Origin: Bacillota bacterium
GTDB taxonomy: Bacteria > Bacillota > Clostridia > Clostridiales > Clostridiaceae
NCBI GenBank assembly: GCA_030706015.1
Contig: JAUZPI010000096.1
Span: forward strand, 1 to 14,590
Length of the DNA: 14,590 nucleotides
Direction of reading: 5' to 3'
Position 1 is the stretch's first letter; each line of letters begins with the position of its first letter. A program made the position numbers and the translations under genes. Below, piece after piece: positions 1-8,037 of the stretch. Under the pieces are notes generated by a model. That model saw only the letters and a list, made by a program, of their open reading frames with translations, searched no databases and was not told where the DNA came from.

Positions 1-926
1 CTCAGGAAAAAGATGAAATAAAAAAATCCATGAAACAAGATAAGATAGGTTCGTTCAAGTTCTCAGTTATTTGCAGATTTATGGCAAATGAGGTTAAGGG
101 TAAAAATGTTTTCTTTACAGAACTAATTAATAATTCTAGAGAAATACTCGGGGATATGGATTTACTCAAGACTATAGATGAAAATAAGAAGGTTATTTTG
201 GCTAAATGGGATGCTCTTATTAACCGTGTAATTCTTAATATGATGAGAATCGTGCCCTTCGACTACACTGAGGAAATGAATGAGTTAGTAACGCTTGAAT
301 CCAATATGAAGCTGTTACTGTCAGAGCTTCACAAAAAGTATAAAGAATTTAATTTTAAAAATAAATATAAACCTTCCTCATTTATGGATTATTTTCATTA
401 TGAAAACAATGAGGATGATATAGTTAGGGTTGAAGATTCAAAAACAGCATTCCACTTTACTAAAGATAAAGTATATGATTGCTGGCTAGGAGATCATGCT
501 CCTAAACTATTGTTGGATCTTCCCAATATTGGAGTGAGGGAATTTTCTTTTAGTACAGAAATAAATATCACTAGTATACCTAAGAAGATTGGTTTTTTAT
601 CTGGTATTGTAGTTAAAACAGTTAATGATTCTGTACTTTATTATGGGTTGCATTCTGACAAAGAAATAAAAATAGATGAAAAACTAAGGAATTTTTGTGT
701 TGAAAAAATGCCATATCCTCATTCAAGTGTTAAACTGCAAGTTATTTTTACAAATGGGAAGTGTACGTTTTCTTATTCAACTGATGGTTCTAATAGTATG
801 AAAAAATTTTACGAATTTAAACCAGATGGCATGATTTGCGAAGTTGGTTTATCCTGCAAGAGTTGGGAGAAATCTGCCGGATTATCTATTGAATTTAAAA
901 ATGTGTCTTTTGAAAAATTAATCTAA
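1..926 (+). CDS. 3' part of a DUF1349-like (concanavalin A-like fold) protein, truncated by the window edge
   Basis: The frame is open from the first complete codon (position 3) to the TAA at 924-926. An ATG at 30 would give 298 residues, but no ribosome binding site lies at a sensible distance (AGGA at 4-7 is 22 bases away) and the upstream codons read as a charged, gene-like stretch (QEKDEIKKS), so I treat the gene as cut at its 5' end. Counting from the ATG at 30, residues 1-115 are mainly helical and rich in K, E and L, possibly a coiled coil. Residues ~130-298 look like a beta-sandwich of the DUF1349 / concanavalin-like type: alternating strands, a FSYSTDGSNS strand-turn typical of the 'sYSlDG' segment, and a closing IEFKNVSFEKL strand. 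No signal peptide or membrane segment is visible. The role is unknown; such folds often bind sugars. A 220-bp gap with its own promoter separates it from the synthetase genes, so membership of the cluster is uncertain. Confidence 0.6.
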   Translation, partial: QEKDEIKKSMKQDKIGSFKFSVICRFMANEVKGKNVFFTELINNSREILGDMDLLKTIDENKKVILAKWDALINRVILNMMRIVPFDYTEEMNELVTLESNMKLLLSELHKKYKEFNFKNKYKPSSFMDYFHYENNEDDIVRVEDSKTAFHFTKDKVYDCWLGDHAPKLLLDLPNIGVREFSFSTEINITSIPKKIGFLSGIVVKTVNDSVLYYGLHSDKEIKIDEKLRNFCVEKMPYPHSSVKLQVIFTNGKCTFSYSTDGSNSMKKFYEFKPDGMICEVGLSCKSWEKSAGLSIEFKNVSFEKLI

Positions 927-965
927 GATAACTGTAATAATATGTAGAAATATGGAGTAAAATAT

Positions 966-996
966 TTGTGTGAAATATGATAAATTGATGTATAAT
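966..996 (+). promoter_or_regulatory. Candidate sigma-A promoter for the synthetase operon
   Basis: TATAAT at 991-996 is a perfect -10 hexamer with TG directly before it. No good -35 exists at 17 bp (GTGTGA at 968-973); the nearest T-rich candidate is TTGTGT at 966-971 with a long 19-bp spacer. A start near 1003 would give a leader of about 144 nt before the NRPS. The weak -35 would suit a promoter that needs an activator or is otherwise tightly controlled. A TATACT at 1097-1102 is a weaker alternative -10 with no convincing partner. Confidence 0.45.
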
Positions 997-1015
997 TAAA
1001 GAGCACATCAATTTA
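981..1015. promoter_or_regulatory. 11-bp perfect inverted repeat overlapping a -10 box, candidate operator
   Basis: TAAATTGATGT (981-991) and ACATCAATTTA (1005-1015) are perfect reverse complements separated by 13 bases, with arm centres 24 bp apart. The repeat encloses the TATAAT at 991-996, so a dimeric repressor bound here would block RNA polymerase. The stem is AT-rich and no T-run follows on either strand, which argues against a terminator for the upstream gene. The regulator is not in the window. Confidence 0.5.
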
Positions 1016-1051
1016 AAGAAGAAAATGTATGCAGAAAAATGATTTCACAAA

Positions 1052-1078
1052 TCTTATCAAAGCAAGACTTTGGTAAGA
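1052..1078 (+). promoter_or_regulatory. Leader hairpin with a competing downstream partner, possible attenuator or antitermination element
   Basis: TCTTATCAAAG (1052-1062) pairs with CTTTGGTAAGA (1068-1078) over 11 bp with one G-U, closing a 5-nt loop (CAAGA). A T-rich but broken tract follows (1080-1090). The 5' arm can instead pair perfectly over 8 bp (1055-1062) with CTTTGATA at 1110-1117, just upstream of the ribosome binding site, so the two structures exclude each other. That layout is what an attenuator or a protein-controlled leader would show, but the low GC content makes chance pairing plausible. Confidence 0.35.
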
Positions 1079-1128
1079 ATTTGTTATTTTGGGGATTATA
1101 CTTAATACACTTTGATAGTAATTTGTAA
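1067..1128 (+). repeat. Imperfect 20-bp direct repeat, 42-bp period
   Basis: The 20-mers at 1067-1086 and 1109-1128 match at 16 of 20 positions (both begin ACTTTG and share AATTTGT near the end). Their starts are 42 bp apart, about four helical turns, so a protein bound to both copies would sit on the same face of the DNA. The second copy ends 6 bp before the ribosome binding site of the NRPS. It may be a paired regulator site or a by-product of leader RNA structure. Confidence 0.4.
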
Positions 1129-1146
1129 AACAAAAGGAGGGTAATA

Positions 1147-4100
1147 ATGTCGTTTGATAACGTAAATGAAAGCCTTCAAAGTAAAATAAGAGGTTTTGTT
1201 GAAAAAACGCCACAAAAAGTAGCAATAGAGTATAAGGATGAACGTTATACATATCTTGAAATGGAAAAAAAGTCAAATTACATGGCCAAATACCTACTGG
1301 AAAAAACCAAAGAAAACAAGAAGATTGTTCTTTTAATGGATAAGGGACCCTCATTGGTATTATCAATATTGGGAGTTTTAAAATGTGGGGGTATATTTAT
1401 CCCAATAGATACCAGGCTTCCTGAAAACAGATTGAAGACCATGCTTGATGAAATTGAAGCTGGTTTGATTATAACTGAATTTCAATACTTGAAAAAGTTA
1501 AATGAAGTTATGAAAACTAATAAAAAGATCTTGAGTGTAATAATTGATGATTCATATAAAGTAAATCCAGAAGATTATCCTTATTTAAATATAAATGTAA
1601 TCTCATCTAATACCTCTAACGAGACTATTGAAGAAGTAGATGTTTTTAGTGACATCTGTTATATTTACTTCACATCTGGATCTACCGGAAAACCAAAAGG
1701 TGTTTTAGGTAGTCATAAAAGTTTAAAACATTTTATTGATTGGGAAATTAGAAAACTTGGAGTAGATGAAAGTTTTAGAGTAAGCCAATTAACAGCTCCT
1801 ACATTTGATCCATTTTTGAGAGATATATTTGTACCATTATGCTCTGGAGCAACTGTTTGTATTCCAGAAGAGGCCGATATTATATTAAATCCTGAGAATC
1901 TAATAAAATGGATTAATGATAAAAAAATTTCTCTTGTACATATGGTTCCAACATTATTTAGAAGTATTATGTCAGAGTTAGAGAGTTCGGCAAATTTTTA
2001 TAGTTTAAAGTTTATACTTTTAGCAGGTGAGATGCTAAAAGGAGTAGATATAAAAAAATTTTATGAACTGTTTAAAGATAGAATTCAGTTAGTAAATTTA
2101 TACGGACCTTCAGAAACTACTTTGGCAAAGGCTTTTCACTTCATCGATAAAGATGAGATAAATAGAATAAACATACCAATAGGTAAGCCTATTGATGATA
2201 CAAAATTGCTGATTTTAGATAAGGAAATGAATCTATGTAATAAGGGTAATGTAGGGGAGATTTGCATTGATACTCAGTATATGTCTCTAGGATATTACAA
2301 TAATAATGAGTTAACTACAAGGTCTTTTGTAAAATATTACTTTGGTGAAAGTGATATAAGAATTATATATAAAACAGGCGATCTTGGAGTTATGCTGCCT
2401 GATGGTAATATTGAATGTCTTGGCAGGATTGATAATCAGGTAAAGATAAGAGGAGTAAGAATAGAATTAACCGAGATTGAAAAATATATTATAGAAAGTG
2501 GACTTGTAACAGAAACTGCAGCGGTTGTAAAAGAGTCTCAGGATGGCGAAAAGCATATATGTGTTTTTCTAACTAAAAATGAAAATCTGGATATATCGCA
2601 ATTGAGAAAATATTTAATAAATCAGTTACCAGTTTATATGATACCTTCATATTTTACAGCAATAGATAGCATGCCGTTGCTGCCTAATGGTAAAGTGAAT
2701 AGAAAACTACTTTCTGAATATGATATAGAATTGAGTACTGGTGTGGAATATGAGACTCCAGAAAGTCAAGTTGAGAAAGAACTTGCGCAGTTATGGAGTG
2801 AAGTACTAAGTATAAAAAGAATAGGGATAAATGATAATTTCTTTTTACTTGGTGGACATTCATTAAAGGCTGCAAAACTATCTAGAAAAATACATAAGCA
2901 TTTTAATGTTAATATTGCTATAAAAGATATTCTTATCAACAATACAATTAAAACAATGGCAAAATACATTGAAAATTGTAGTCAAAGCACTTATTCATCA
3001 ATACCTTTAGTTGAGGTAAGAGAATACTATCCAACTTCATCTGCTCAAAAAAGAATCTATTTAACCAGCATGATTGAAAATTCCAGAACTGCATATAATA
3101 TTCCGCAAGCATTATTAATAGAGGGAGCTTTAGATAGAAATAAGGTAAATAGCGCGTTTCAAAAAATGCTTCAAAGGCAAGAATCTTTAAGAACAGCTTT
3201 TAAACTTTTAGATGATGGACTTATGCAGCATATCCATGAAGATATTAATTTTGAAATTGAATATAAGGAACTAGACGTTAATAAGGGTACTGAACAAATA
3301 ATAGAACAAATATTAAAGAATTTTATTCAGCCCTTCGATTTAAACAAGGCACCATTGTTTAGAGCATGTCTGGTGAAAGTATCTGAAAATAAACATATCT
3401 TATTGCGCGATATGCATCATATTGTATCTGATGGCATTTCAGAAGAAATCCTTAATGAAGAATTCGCAAAGCTATACAATGGGCAGGAGTTGAGTGAGTT
3501 AAAACTCCAGTACAAGGACTTTTCTCAATGGCAAAATGATTTGCTAAAGTCTGAATTTATAAAGAAACAAGAAGAGTATTGGCTTTCGAATTTATCTGGA
3601 GAACTTCCTGTTTTAAATATTCCAACAGATTATATAAGACCACCAAGAAAAAGCTTTAGTGGAGATTGTATTACATTTGAAATTGATAAGGAACTTTTAA
3701 AAGCTATAAATAAAGCTTCAGTAGATAATGAAGCTACCCTCTATATGGTGCTGCTTGCTGCCTTTAATGTGCTGCTTTTAAAATATACTAATCAAGAGGA
3801 TTTTATAGTAGGCACTCCTATTGCAGGCAGAAATCATGCTGATCTAGAAAATGTGGTTGGAGTATTTATAAATACTCTGGCAATGCGAAATTATCCTCAA
3901 AATGATGACACTTTTAAGATTTTCCTTGAAAAGGTAAAGAATAATACACTTCTGGCATTTGATAATCAGGAATATCAGTTTGAGAATTTAATTGAAAAAT
4001 TAAACTTGGAAAGAGATTTAAGCAGAAACCCACTGTTTGATGTAATGTTTATACTTCAGAATATGGATTTTGCAGAAATGAGTATAAACAAATTCAAAAT

Positions 4101-6708
4101 AGAGTCTCAGAAGATTGTAAGAGATGTATCTAAATTTGATCTTACTCTTACAGCTGTGCAGCTTGAGGATAAATTAGAAATAAGTTTTGAATATTGCACA
4201 GAACTATTCAAAAAGGAAACCATAAAAAGATTAGCTTCTCACTATATAAACATACTTAAGATAGCCACAGAAAATACAGAGGTCAAGCTTTCGGATATTG
4301 ATATGTTGTCAATGGAAGAAAAAGAAGAAGTGCTATATAAATTTAACAATACTGAAACAAAATATGAGAGTCAGAGAATGGTACATGAACTATTTGAGGA
4401 GCAGGTTCAAAAAAATCCTGAAAAGACTGCATTGATATTTGGAAATAAGACCTTGACCTATAGCCAGTTAAATATAAATGCAAATATGCTTGCAGAGAAG
4501 TTAAGGCAAAAAGGGGTAACAACGGATAAAATGGTGGGACTTATGGTGCCGCGTTCTTTGGAAATGCTTATAGGAATATTAGGTGTATTAAAGGCTGGAG
4601 GAGCCTATCTGCCTATAGATCCTACATATCCAGAGGAAAGAGTAAGGTATATGCTTGAGAATAGCAAATGTGAGATTGTACTAACTCAGCCTATGGAAAA
4701 CGATATTGATCTTCCTATGGAATCCATAAACTTACTAGATGATAGTAGTTATGTAGGAAGTGGACTAAATTCTGATAGTACTGGTAATTCAAATAGTCTA
4801 GCCTATGTAATATATACATCAGGATCAACAGGAAAACCAAAGGGTGTAATGATAGCACATAGAAATATAAACAATTTCATTAAAGGTATGACAGACAGAA
4901 TAGATTTTTCAAGTAATAAGACAATTTTATGCTTGACCACTATATCTTTTGACATTTTTGTACTTGAAACATTGCTGCCCTTAACTAAAGGTTTGACTAT
5001 TGTTATTGCAAATGAACAACAACAGATGGATCCAGACATGCTAAGTATCATCATAGAAGAGAATAAGGTGGATATGCTGCAAATTACTCCTTCAAGATTA
5101 CAAATGCTTTTACAATCCAAGAATGCAAATGCTTGTTTGAGAAATGTAAAAGAAGTGATAATTGGAGGTGAAGCCTTCCCAGCAAAATTATTAGAAGAGC
5201 TTAAGGCATTAGAAAACACCAAAATTTTTAATGTATATGGTCCTACAGAAGCCACTGTTTGGAGCACTGTTAAGGATTTGACAAAAGAAGAAACTATAAA
5301 TATTGGTAAACCAATTGCAAATACACAGATATATATTACTGATAAATTTGGTTCTGCTCAGCCTATTGGAATACCAGGTGAACTTCATATTACTGGTGAC
5401 GGCCTGGCTAGAGGATATTTAAATAGACAGGATTTAACAGATGAAAGGTTCGTTGCTAATCCATTTATTAAAGGAAAGCTTATGTACAAAACTGGTGATT
5501 TGGCTAGATGGCTTCCTAATGGAGATATAGAGTTTTTGGGTAGAGCTGATGATCAGGTTAAGCTTAGAGGCTATAGAATTGAACTGGCAGAAATCGAAAA
5601 ATGTATCACAGGATATGAAGGCATAGAAAACTGTGTTTGTGTAGTAAGAAAAGATAAACATGATATTGTATATCTTGCTGCCTATTATGTATCAAGTATG
5701 GAAATATCCATTTCTGAAATTCGAAATTATCTTCTAAAATTCCTTCCTGATTATATGATACCACAGGCATATATGCGTCTTGATAAGATACCAATGACTC
5801 CAAATGGAAAAGTAGCAAGGAAGGCTCTGCCTGACATAGATATAACACGTCCAAAACTTGAAACAGAATATTCTGTTGGTAAGACAAATGCCGAGAAAGC
5901 AATTTCAAGTATATGGAGCAGTTTACTACAGCGTGAATTTGTAGGTATTTATGATAATTTCTTTGAACTTGGTGGAAATTCATTGTTATTGGTAATGATG
6001 CATAAAGAAATTGAAAAACAATATCCAGGTAAGGTTACTATTGCAGACATCTTTGCAAATCCAACAGTGTCAAAGTTATCAAAGTTTATTGAAAGAGAAG
6101 AAGGAAATACCCAAAAAATTGACTTGAATCCATTGGAATTACCAAAGGAATTCTTCATTACTGAAGATGTCTCTAATGAAGATACAGTCTTTGAGTATGT
6201 TCTTGATACATCCTTATGTGAAAAAATAAGACTTATTGCTGACAATAACAAACTTCACACAAGCAATATTCTTCTTGCTTCGTATGCATATCTACTGGCG
6301 GAGATAACAAATAAGGAAACGCTGCCTATTCAAATTGTTAAGGATAGCAGGAGTGCTGCTCAATTAGACATAGACTTATCTATGATTTCTGATTTTAATT
6401 CTCTTTTTGAAACAGTAAGGATAGCTTATGAAAAGTCTTTATTGAATGTCTATGAAATCACAACTCTAAATAATATCCGAGGAATAAAAGAAGGTAATTT
6501 AGGAATTGCTGCATTTGTGGACAATGTAAATATTAGTTCTAGATTAATTAGTGTCTGGGATTTGATATTAAAAGTTGATGAGAGTAGTGAAGCTATAAAA
6601 TTTATATTTGAGTATAATGCTGCCAGAATAAGGGCAAGTAAGGCAGAAGAATTATTACAATGGTATATAAAATTAATAAACTTAATCATTAGCAAAATAT
6701 TATTTTAA
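1147..6708 (+). CDS. Non-ribosomal peptide synthetase, A-PCP-C-A(Gly)-PCP plus C-terminal half condensation domain
   Basis: This 1853-residue synthetase starts at an ATG 5 nt after a strong AGGAGGG (1135-1141). Domains in order: A1 (~15-525; TSGSTGKPKG at 176-185, A10 lysine K516), PCP1 (~540-610; GGHS, phosphopantetheine Ser572), C (~628-1045; HHIVSDG, H757-G763, intact), A2 (~1070-1565; TSGSTGKPKG at 1224-1233, K1555), PCP2 (~1580-1650; GGNS, Ser1612), then a ~175-residue tail matching only the C-terminal half of a C domain. No epimerase or thioesterase is present. By alignment to GrsA, the A2 pocket reads DILQIGVVWK, close to the glycine code DILQLGLIWK, so glycine is the likely second residue. 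The A1 pocket reads DPRHLALLAK, which I cannot match to a known code. With no C domain before it, A1 is a loading module. The protein probably makes X-Gly-S-PCP and hands it to the KS encoded at 8029. It is cytosolic, with no membrane segment. Confidence 0.95.
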   Translation: MSFDNVNESLQSKIRGFVEKTPQKVAIEYKDERYTYLEMEKKSNYMAKYLLEKTKENKKIVLLMDKGPSLVLSILGVLKCGGIFIPIDTRLPENRLKTMLDEIEAGLIITEFQYLKKLNEVMKTNKKILSVIIDDSYKVNPEDYPYLNINVISSNTSNETIEEVDVFSDICYIYFTSGSTGKPKGVLGSHKSLKHFIDWEIRKLGVDESFRVSQLTAPTFDPFLRDIFVPLCSGATVCIPEEADIILNPENLIKWINDKKISLVHMVPTLFRSIMSELESSANFYSLKFILLAGEMLKGVDIKKFYELFKDRIQLVNLYGPSETTLAKAFHFIDKDEINRINIPIGKPIDDTKLLILDKEMNLCNKGNVGEICIDTQYMSLGYYNNNELTTRSFVKYYFGESDIRIIYKTGDLGVMLPDGNIECLGRIDNQVKIRGVRIELTEIEKYIIESGLVTETAAVVKESQDGEKHICVFLTKNENLDISQLRKYLINQLPVYMIPSYFTAIDSMPLLPNGKVNRKLLSEYDIELSTGVEYETPESQVEKELAQLWSEVLSIKRIGINDNFFLLGGHSLKAAKLSRKIHKHFNVNIAIKDILINNTIKTMAKYIENCSQSTYSSIPLVEVREYYPTSSAQKRIYLTSMIENSRTAYNIPQALLIEGALDRNKVNSAFQKMLQRQESLRTAFKLLDDGLMQHIHEDINFEIEYKELDVNKGTEQIIEQILKNFIQPFDLNKAPLFRACLVKVSENKHILLRDMHHIVSDGISEEILNEEFAKLYNGQELSELKLQYKDFSQWQNDLLKSEFIKKQEEYWLSNLSGELPVLNIPTDYIRPPRKSFSGDCITFEIDKELLKAINKASVDNEATLYMVLLAAFNVLLLKYTNQEDFIVGTPIAGRNHADLENVVGVFINTLAMRNYPQNDDTFKIFLEKVKNNTLLAFDNQEYQFENLIEKLNLERDLSRNPLFDVMFILQNMDFAEMSINKFKIESQKIVRDVSKFDLTLTAVQLEDKLEISFEYCTELFKKETIKRLASHYINILKIATENTEVKLSDIDMLSMEEKEEVLYKFNNTETKYESQRMVHELFEEQVQKNPEKTALIFGNKTLTYSQLNINANMLAEKLRQKGVTTDKMVGLMVPRSLEMLIGILGVLKAGGAYLPIDPTYPEERVRYMLENSKCEIVLTQPMENDIDLPMESINLLDDSSYVGSGLNSDSTGNSNSLAYVIYTSGSTGKPKGVMIAHRNINNFIKGMTDRIDFSSNKTILCLTTISFDIFVLETLLPLTKGLTIVIANEQQQMDPDMLSIIIEENKVDMLQITPSRLQMLLQSKNANACLRNVKEVIIGGEAFPAKLLEELKALENTKIFNVYGPTEATVWSTVKDLTKEETINIGKPIANTQIYITDKFGSAQPIGIPGELHITGDGLARGYLNRQDLTDERFVANPFIKGKLMYKTGDLARWLPNGDIEFLGRADDQVKLRGYRIELAEIEKCITGYEGIENCVCVVRKDKHDIVYLAAYYVSSMEISISEIRNYLLKFLPDYMIPQAYMRLDKIPMTPNGKVARKALPDIDITRPKLETEYSVGKTNAEKAISSIWSSLLQREFVGIYDNFFELGGNSLLLVMMHKEIEKQYPGKVTIADIFANPTVSKLSKFIEREEGNTQKIDLNPLELPKEFFITEDVSNEDTVFEYVLDTSLCEKIRLIADNNKLHTSNILLASYAYLLAEITNKETLPIQIVKDSRSAAQLDIDLSMISDFNSLFETVRIAYEKSLLNVYEITTLNNIRGIKEGNLGIAAFVDNVNISSRLISVWDLILKVDESSEAIKFIFEYNAARIRASKAEELLQWYIKLINLIISKILF
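6181..6705 (+). other. C-terminal half condensation domain ending the NRPS
   Basis: Residues ~1679-1853 align colinearly with the second half of the full C domain in the same protein. 'LLASYAYLLAEITNKE' matches 'LLAAFNVLLLKYTNQE', 'WDLILKV..FEYNA' matches 'FDLTLTA..FEYCT', and the last helix LLQWYIKLINLI matches LASHYINILKI. The catalytic HHxxxDG half is absent, and the segment corresponding to 'GVFINTLAMRNY' is shortened. It cannot catalyse condensation. A docking or chain-transfer role toward the PKS is possible. Confidence 0.75.
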
Positions 6709-6733
6709 TTATAAGAAGGGTGGAATATTTTAT

Positions 6734-7999
6734 ATGAATAAATTAGCATTATTGTTTCCAGGACAAGGAGCGCAATATGTACAAATGGGTAAAAAATTAT
6801 ATGAGGAGTTTGGCGCTGCAAAAGAGGTTTTTGAGGAAGCTAATGAAGCATTAGGCTTTGATTTGAAAAGATTATGTTTTGAAGGGGATTTAGAGGAATT
6901 AACTAAAACAGAAAATGCTCAACCAGCCATATTAACTGCCAGTGTAGCGGCTTTTAAGGTGTATATGGATCAAGTTGGAGTTTTACCTGTGTGTGCGGCA
7001 GGACATAGTTTAGGTGAATATACAGCATTAACTTGCAGCGGAGCTATTCAGTTTGGTGACGCAGTAAAACTTGTAAAACAACGTGGAAGGTTTATGCAGG
7101 AAGCCGCAGCATCAGGACTAGGACTAATGGCAGCAGTTGGAGACCTTGATATAAAACTTATCGAGGAAGAATGCAGAAAAGCATCTTCAATAGATAATAT
7201 AGTTGTTGTTTCAAATTACAATTCACCAAGTCAGACAGTAATTTCTGGACACAAAGAAGCTGTAGAAAAAGTTGGACAAAGATTCGTAGAAATGGGAGGT
7301 ATAGTTACATATCTTAATGTTAGTGCACCTTTTCATAGCCCAATAATGCAGGTTGCAGCTGATAGACTAAAAGAAGAATTAGTGAAATATAAATATAACA
7401 ATTTTAAGTTTCCTGTTATATCAAATTTTACAGCCTTGCCTTATGAAAGCACTGAAAAGATAGTTGAAAATCTTACTAAGCAGCTTGTAGCACCAGTTCA
7501 ATGGGTATCTTCTATGCAGCACCTTGCAAAAATTGGAGTAGATACTGTTGTAGAGTTAGGACCTAAAAATATTTTAAGAAATTTAATGAAGAAAAATATA
7601 TCAAGCATCAAAGGTTATGCTTATGACAATAGTGATGATGTTGAAGCTTTACTTAAAGAAAGTAAGAAGTTAGCGGAAGATAGAGCAAACGGACCAACTG
7701 TTGTTACTAGATGTATGGCAATTGCAGTTTGTACACGCAATCGTAACTGGAACAATGATGAATATAAAAAAGGTGTTATAGAACCTTATAAAAAGATTGA
7801 GCAAATGCAGGAACAAATAGAGGAAAGTAGTTCACGTCCAACATTAGAACAAATGGAAGCAGCTCTTAAAATGTTAAAGTCCGTATTTGATACAAAGCAT
7901 ACACCAATTGAAGAACAAATAGAAAGATTTAATCAGATATTTGATGAAACAGGGACTAGACACCTCTTTAATGATTTTAAAATGCAAGTTATGGATTAG
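6734..7999 (+). CDS. Discrete trans-acting malonyl-CoA:ACP acyltransferase (FabD-like) with C-terminal extension
   Basis: It loads malonyl units onto the carrier proteins of the AT-less PKS modules downstream. The N-terminal ~305 residues are a complete FabD-type AT: FPGQGAQ at 8-14, the nucleophile elbow GHSLGEY with Ser92, the substrate-carboxylate arginine in QRGRFMQEA, and the catalytic His201 in PFHSPIM. The His-containing motif fits malonyl rather than methylmalonyl specificity. Ordinary FabD ends near 310 residues; here ~110 more follow (about 310-421), mostly helical and charged, starting with a TVVTRCMAIAVCTRNRNW stretch. I recall similar tails on ATs of Firmicute trans-AT clusters but know no function for them. 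The start is an ATG with AGAAGGGTGG (6714-6723) upstream, 25 bp after the NRPS stop, and the next gene begins 29-35 bp downstream, so it lies inside one operon. A housekeeping FabD is less likely given this position between NRPS and PKS. Confidence 0.93.
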   Translation: MNKLALLFPGQGAQYVQMGKKLYEEFGAAKEVFEEANEALGFDLKRLCFEGDLEELTKTENAQPAILTASVAAFKVYMDQVGVLPVCAAGHSLGEYTALTCSGAIQFGDAVKLVKQRGRFMQEAAASGLGLMAAVGDLDIKLIEEECRKASSIDNIVVVSNYNSPSQTVISGHKEAVEKVGQRFVEMGGIVTYLNVSAPFHSPIMQVAADRLKEELVKYKYNNFKFPVISNFTALPYESTEKIVENLTKQLVAPVQWVSSMQHLAKIGVDTVVELGPKNILRNLMKKNISSIKGYAYDNSDDVEALLKESKKLAEDRANGPTVVTRCMAIAVCTRNRNWNNDEYKKGVIEPYKKIEQMQEQIEESSSRPTLEQMEAALKMLKSVFDTKHTPIEEQIERFNQIFDETGTRHLFNDFKMQVMD

Positions 8000-8020
8000 T
8001 AAATTTAAAACTAAATAATT

Positions 8021-8037
8021 GGGAGGAGATGTTGTTG
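8021..8037 (+). promoter_or_regulatory. Ribosome binding site deciding the PKS start: TTG at 8032 or 8035 favoured over ATG at 8029
   Basis: GGGAGGAG (8021-8028) abuts the ATG at 8029; the GGAGG core ends at 8026, leaving only 2 nt. The next two in-frame codons are TTG at 8032 (5 nt) and TTG at 8035 (8 nt). The second has ordinary spacing and would give a protein starting MLNKLVDF, two residues shorter. No domain is affected. Confidence 0.6.

Noticed and set aside
981..1015. Rho-independent terminator of the upstream gene
   Set aside because: The stem is AT-only apart from two pairs, the loop is 13 nt, and no T-tract follows on either strand.
1013..1366. Minus-strand 117-codon ORF across the NRPS start
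   Set aside because: It lies antisense to the A1 domain and the leader, has no Shine-Dalgarno or recognisable domain, and has the low-complexity hydrophobic make-up of a shadow frame.
1147..2720. First A domain as a fatty acyl-AMP ligase loading a lipid
   Set aside because: The alpha-amino-binding Asp221, the A10 lysine and standard NRPS A motifs are present, and no FAAL-type insertion is seen.
4803..5267. Minus-strand 154-codon ORF and other antisense ORFs within 2684-6695, 7989-8243 and 9243-9473
   Set aside because: All sit inside coding sequence with clear, motif-rich products on the + strand; none has family motifs of its own.
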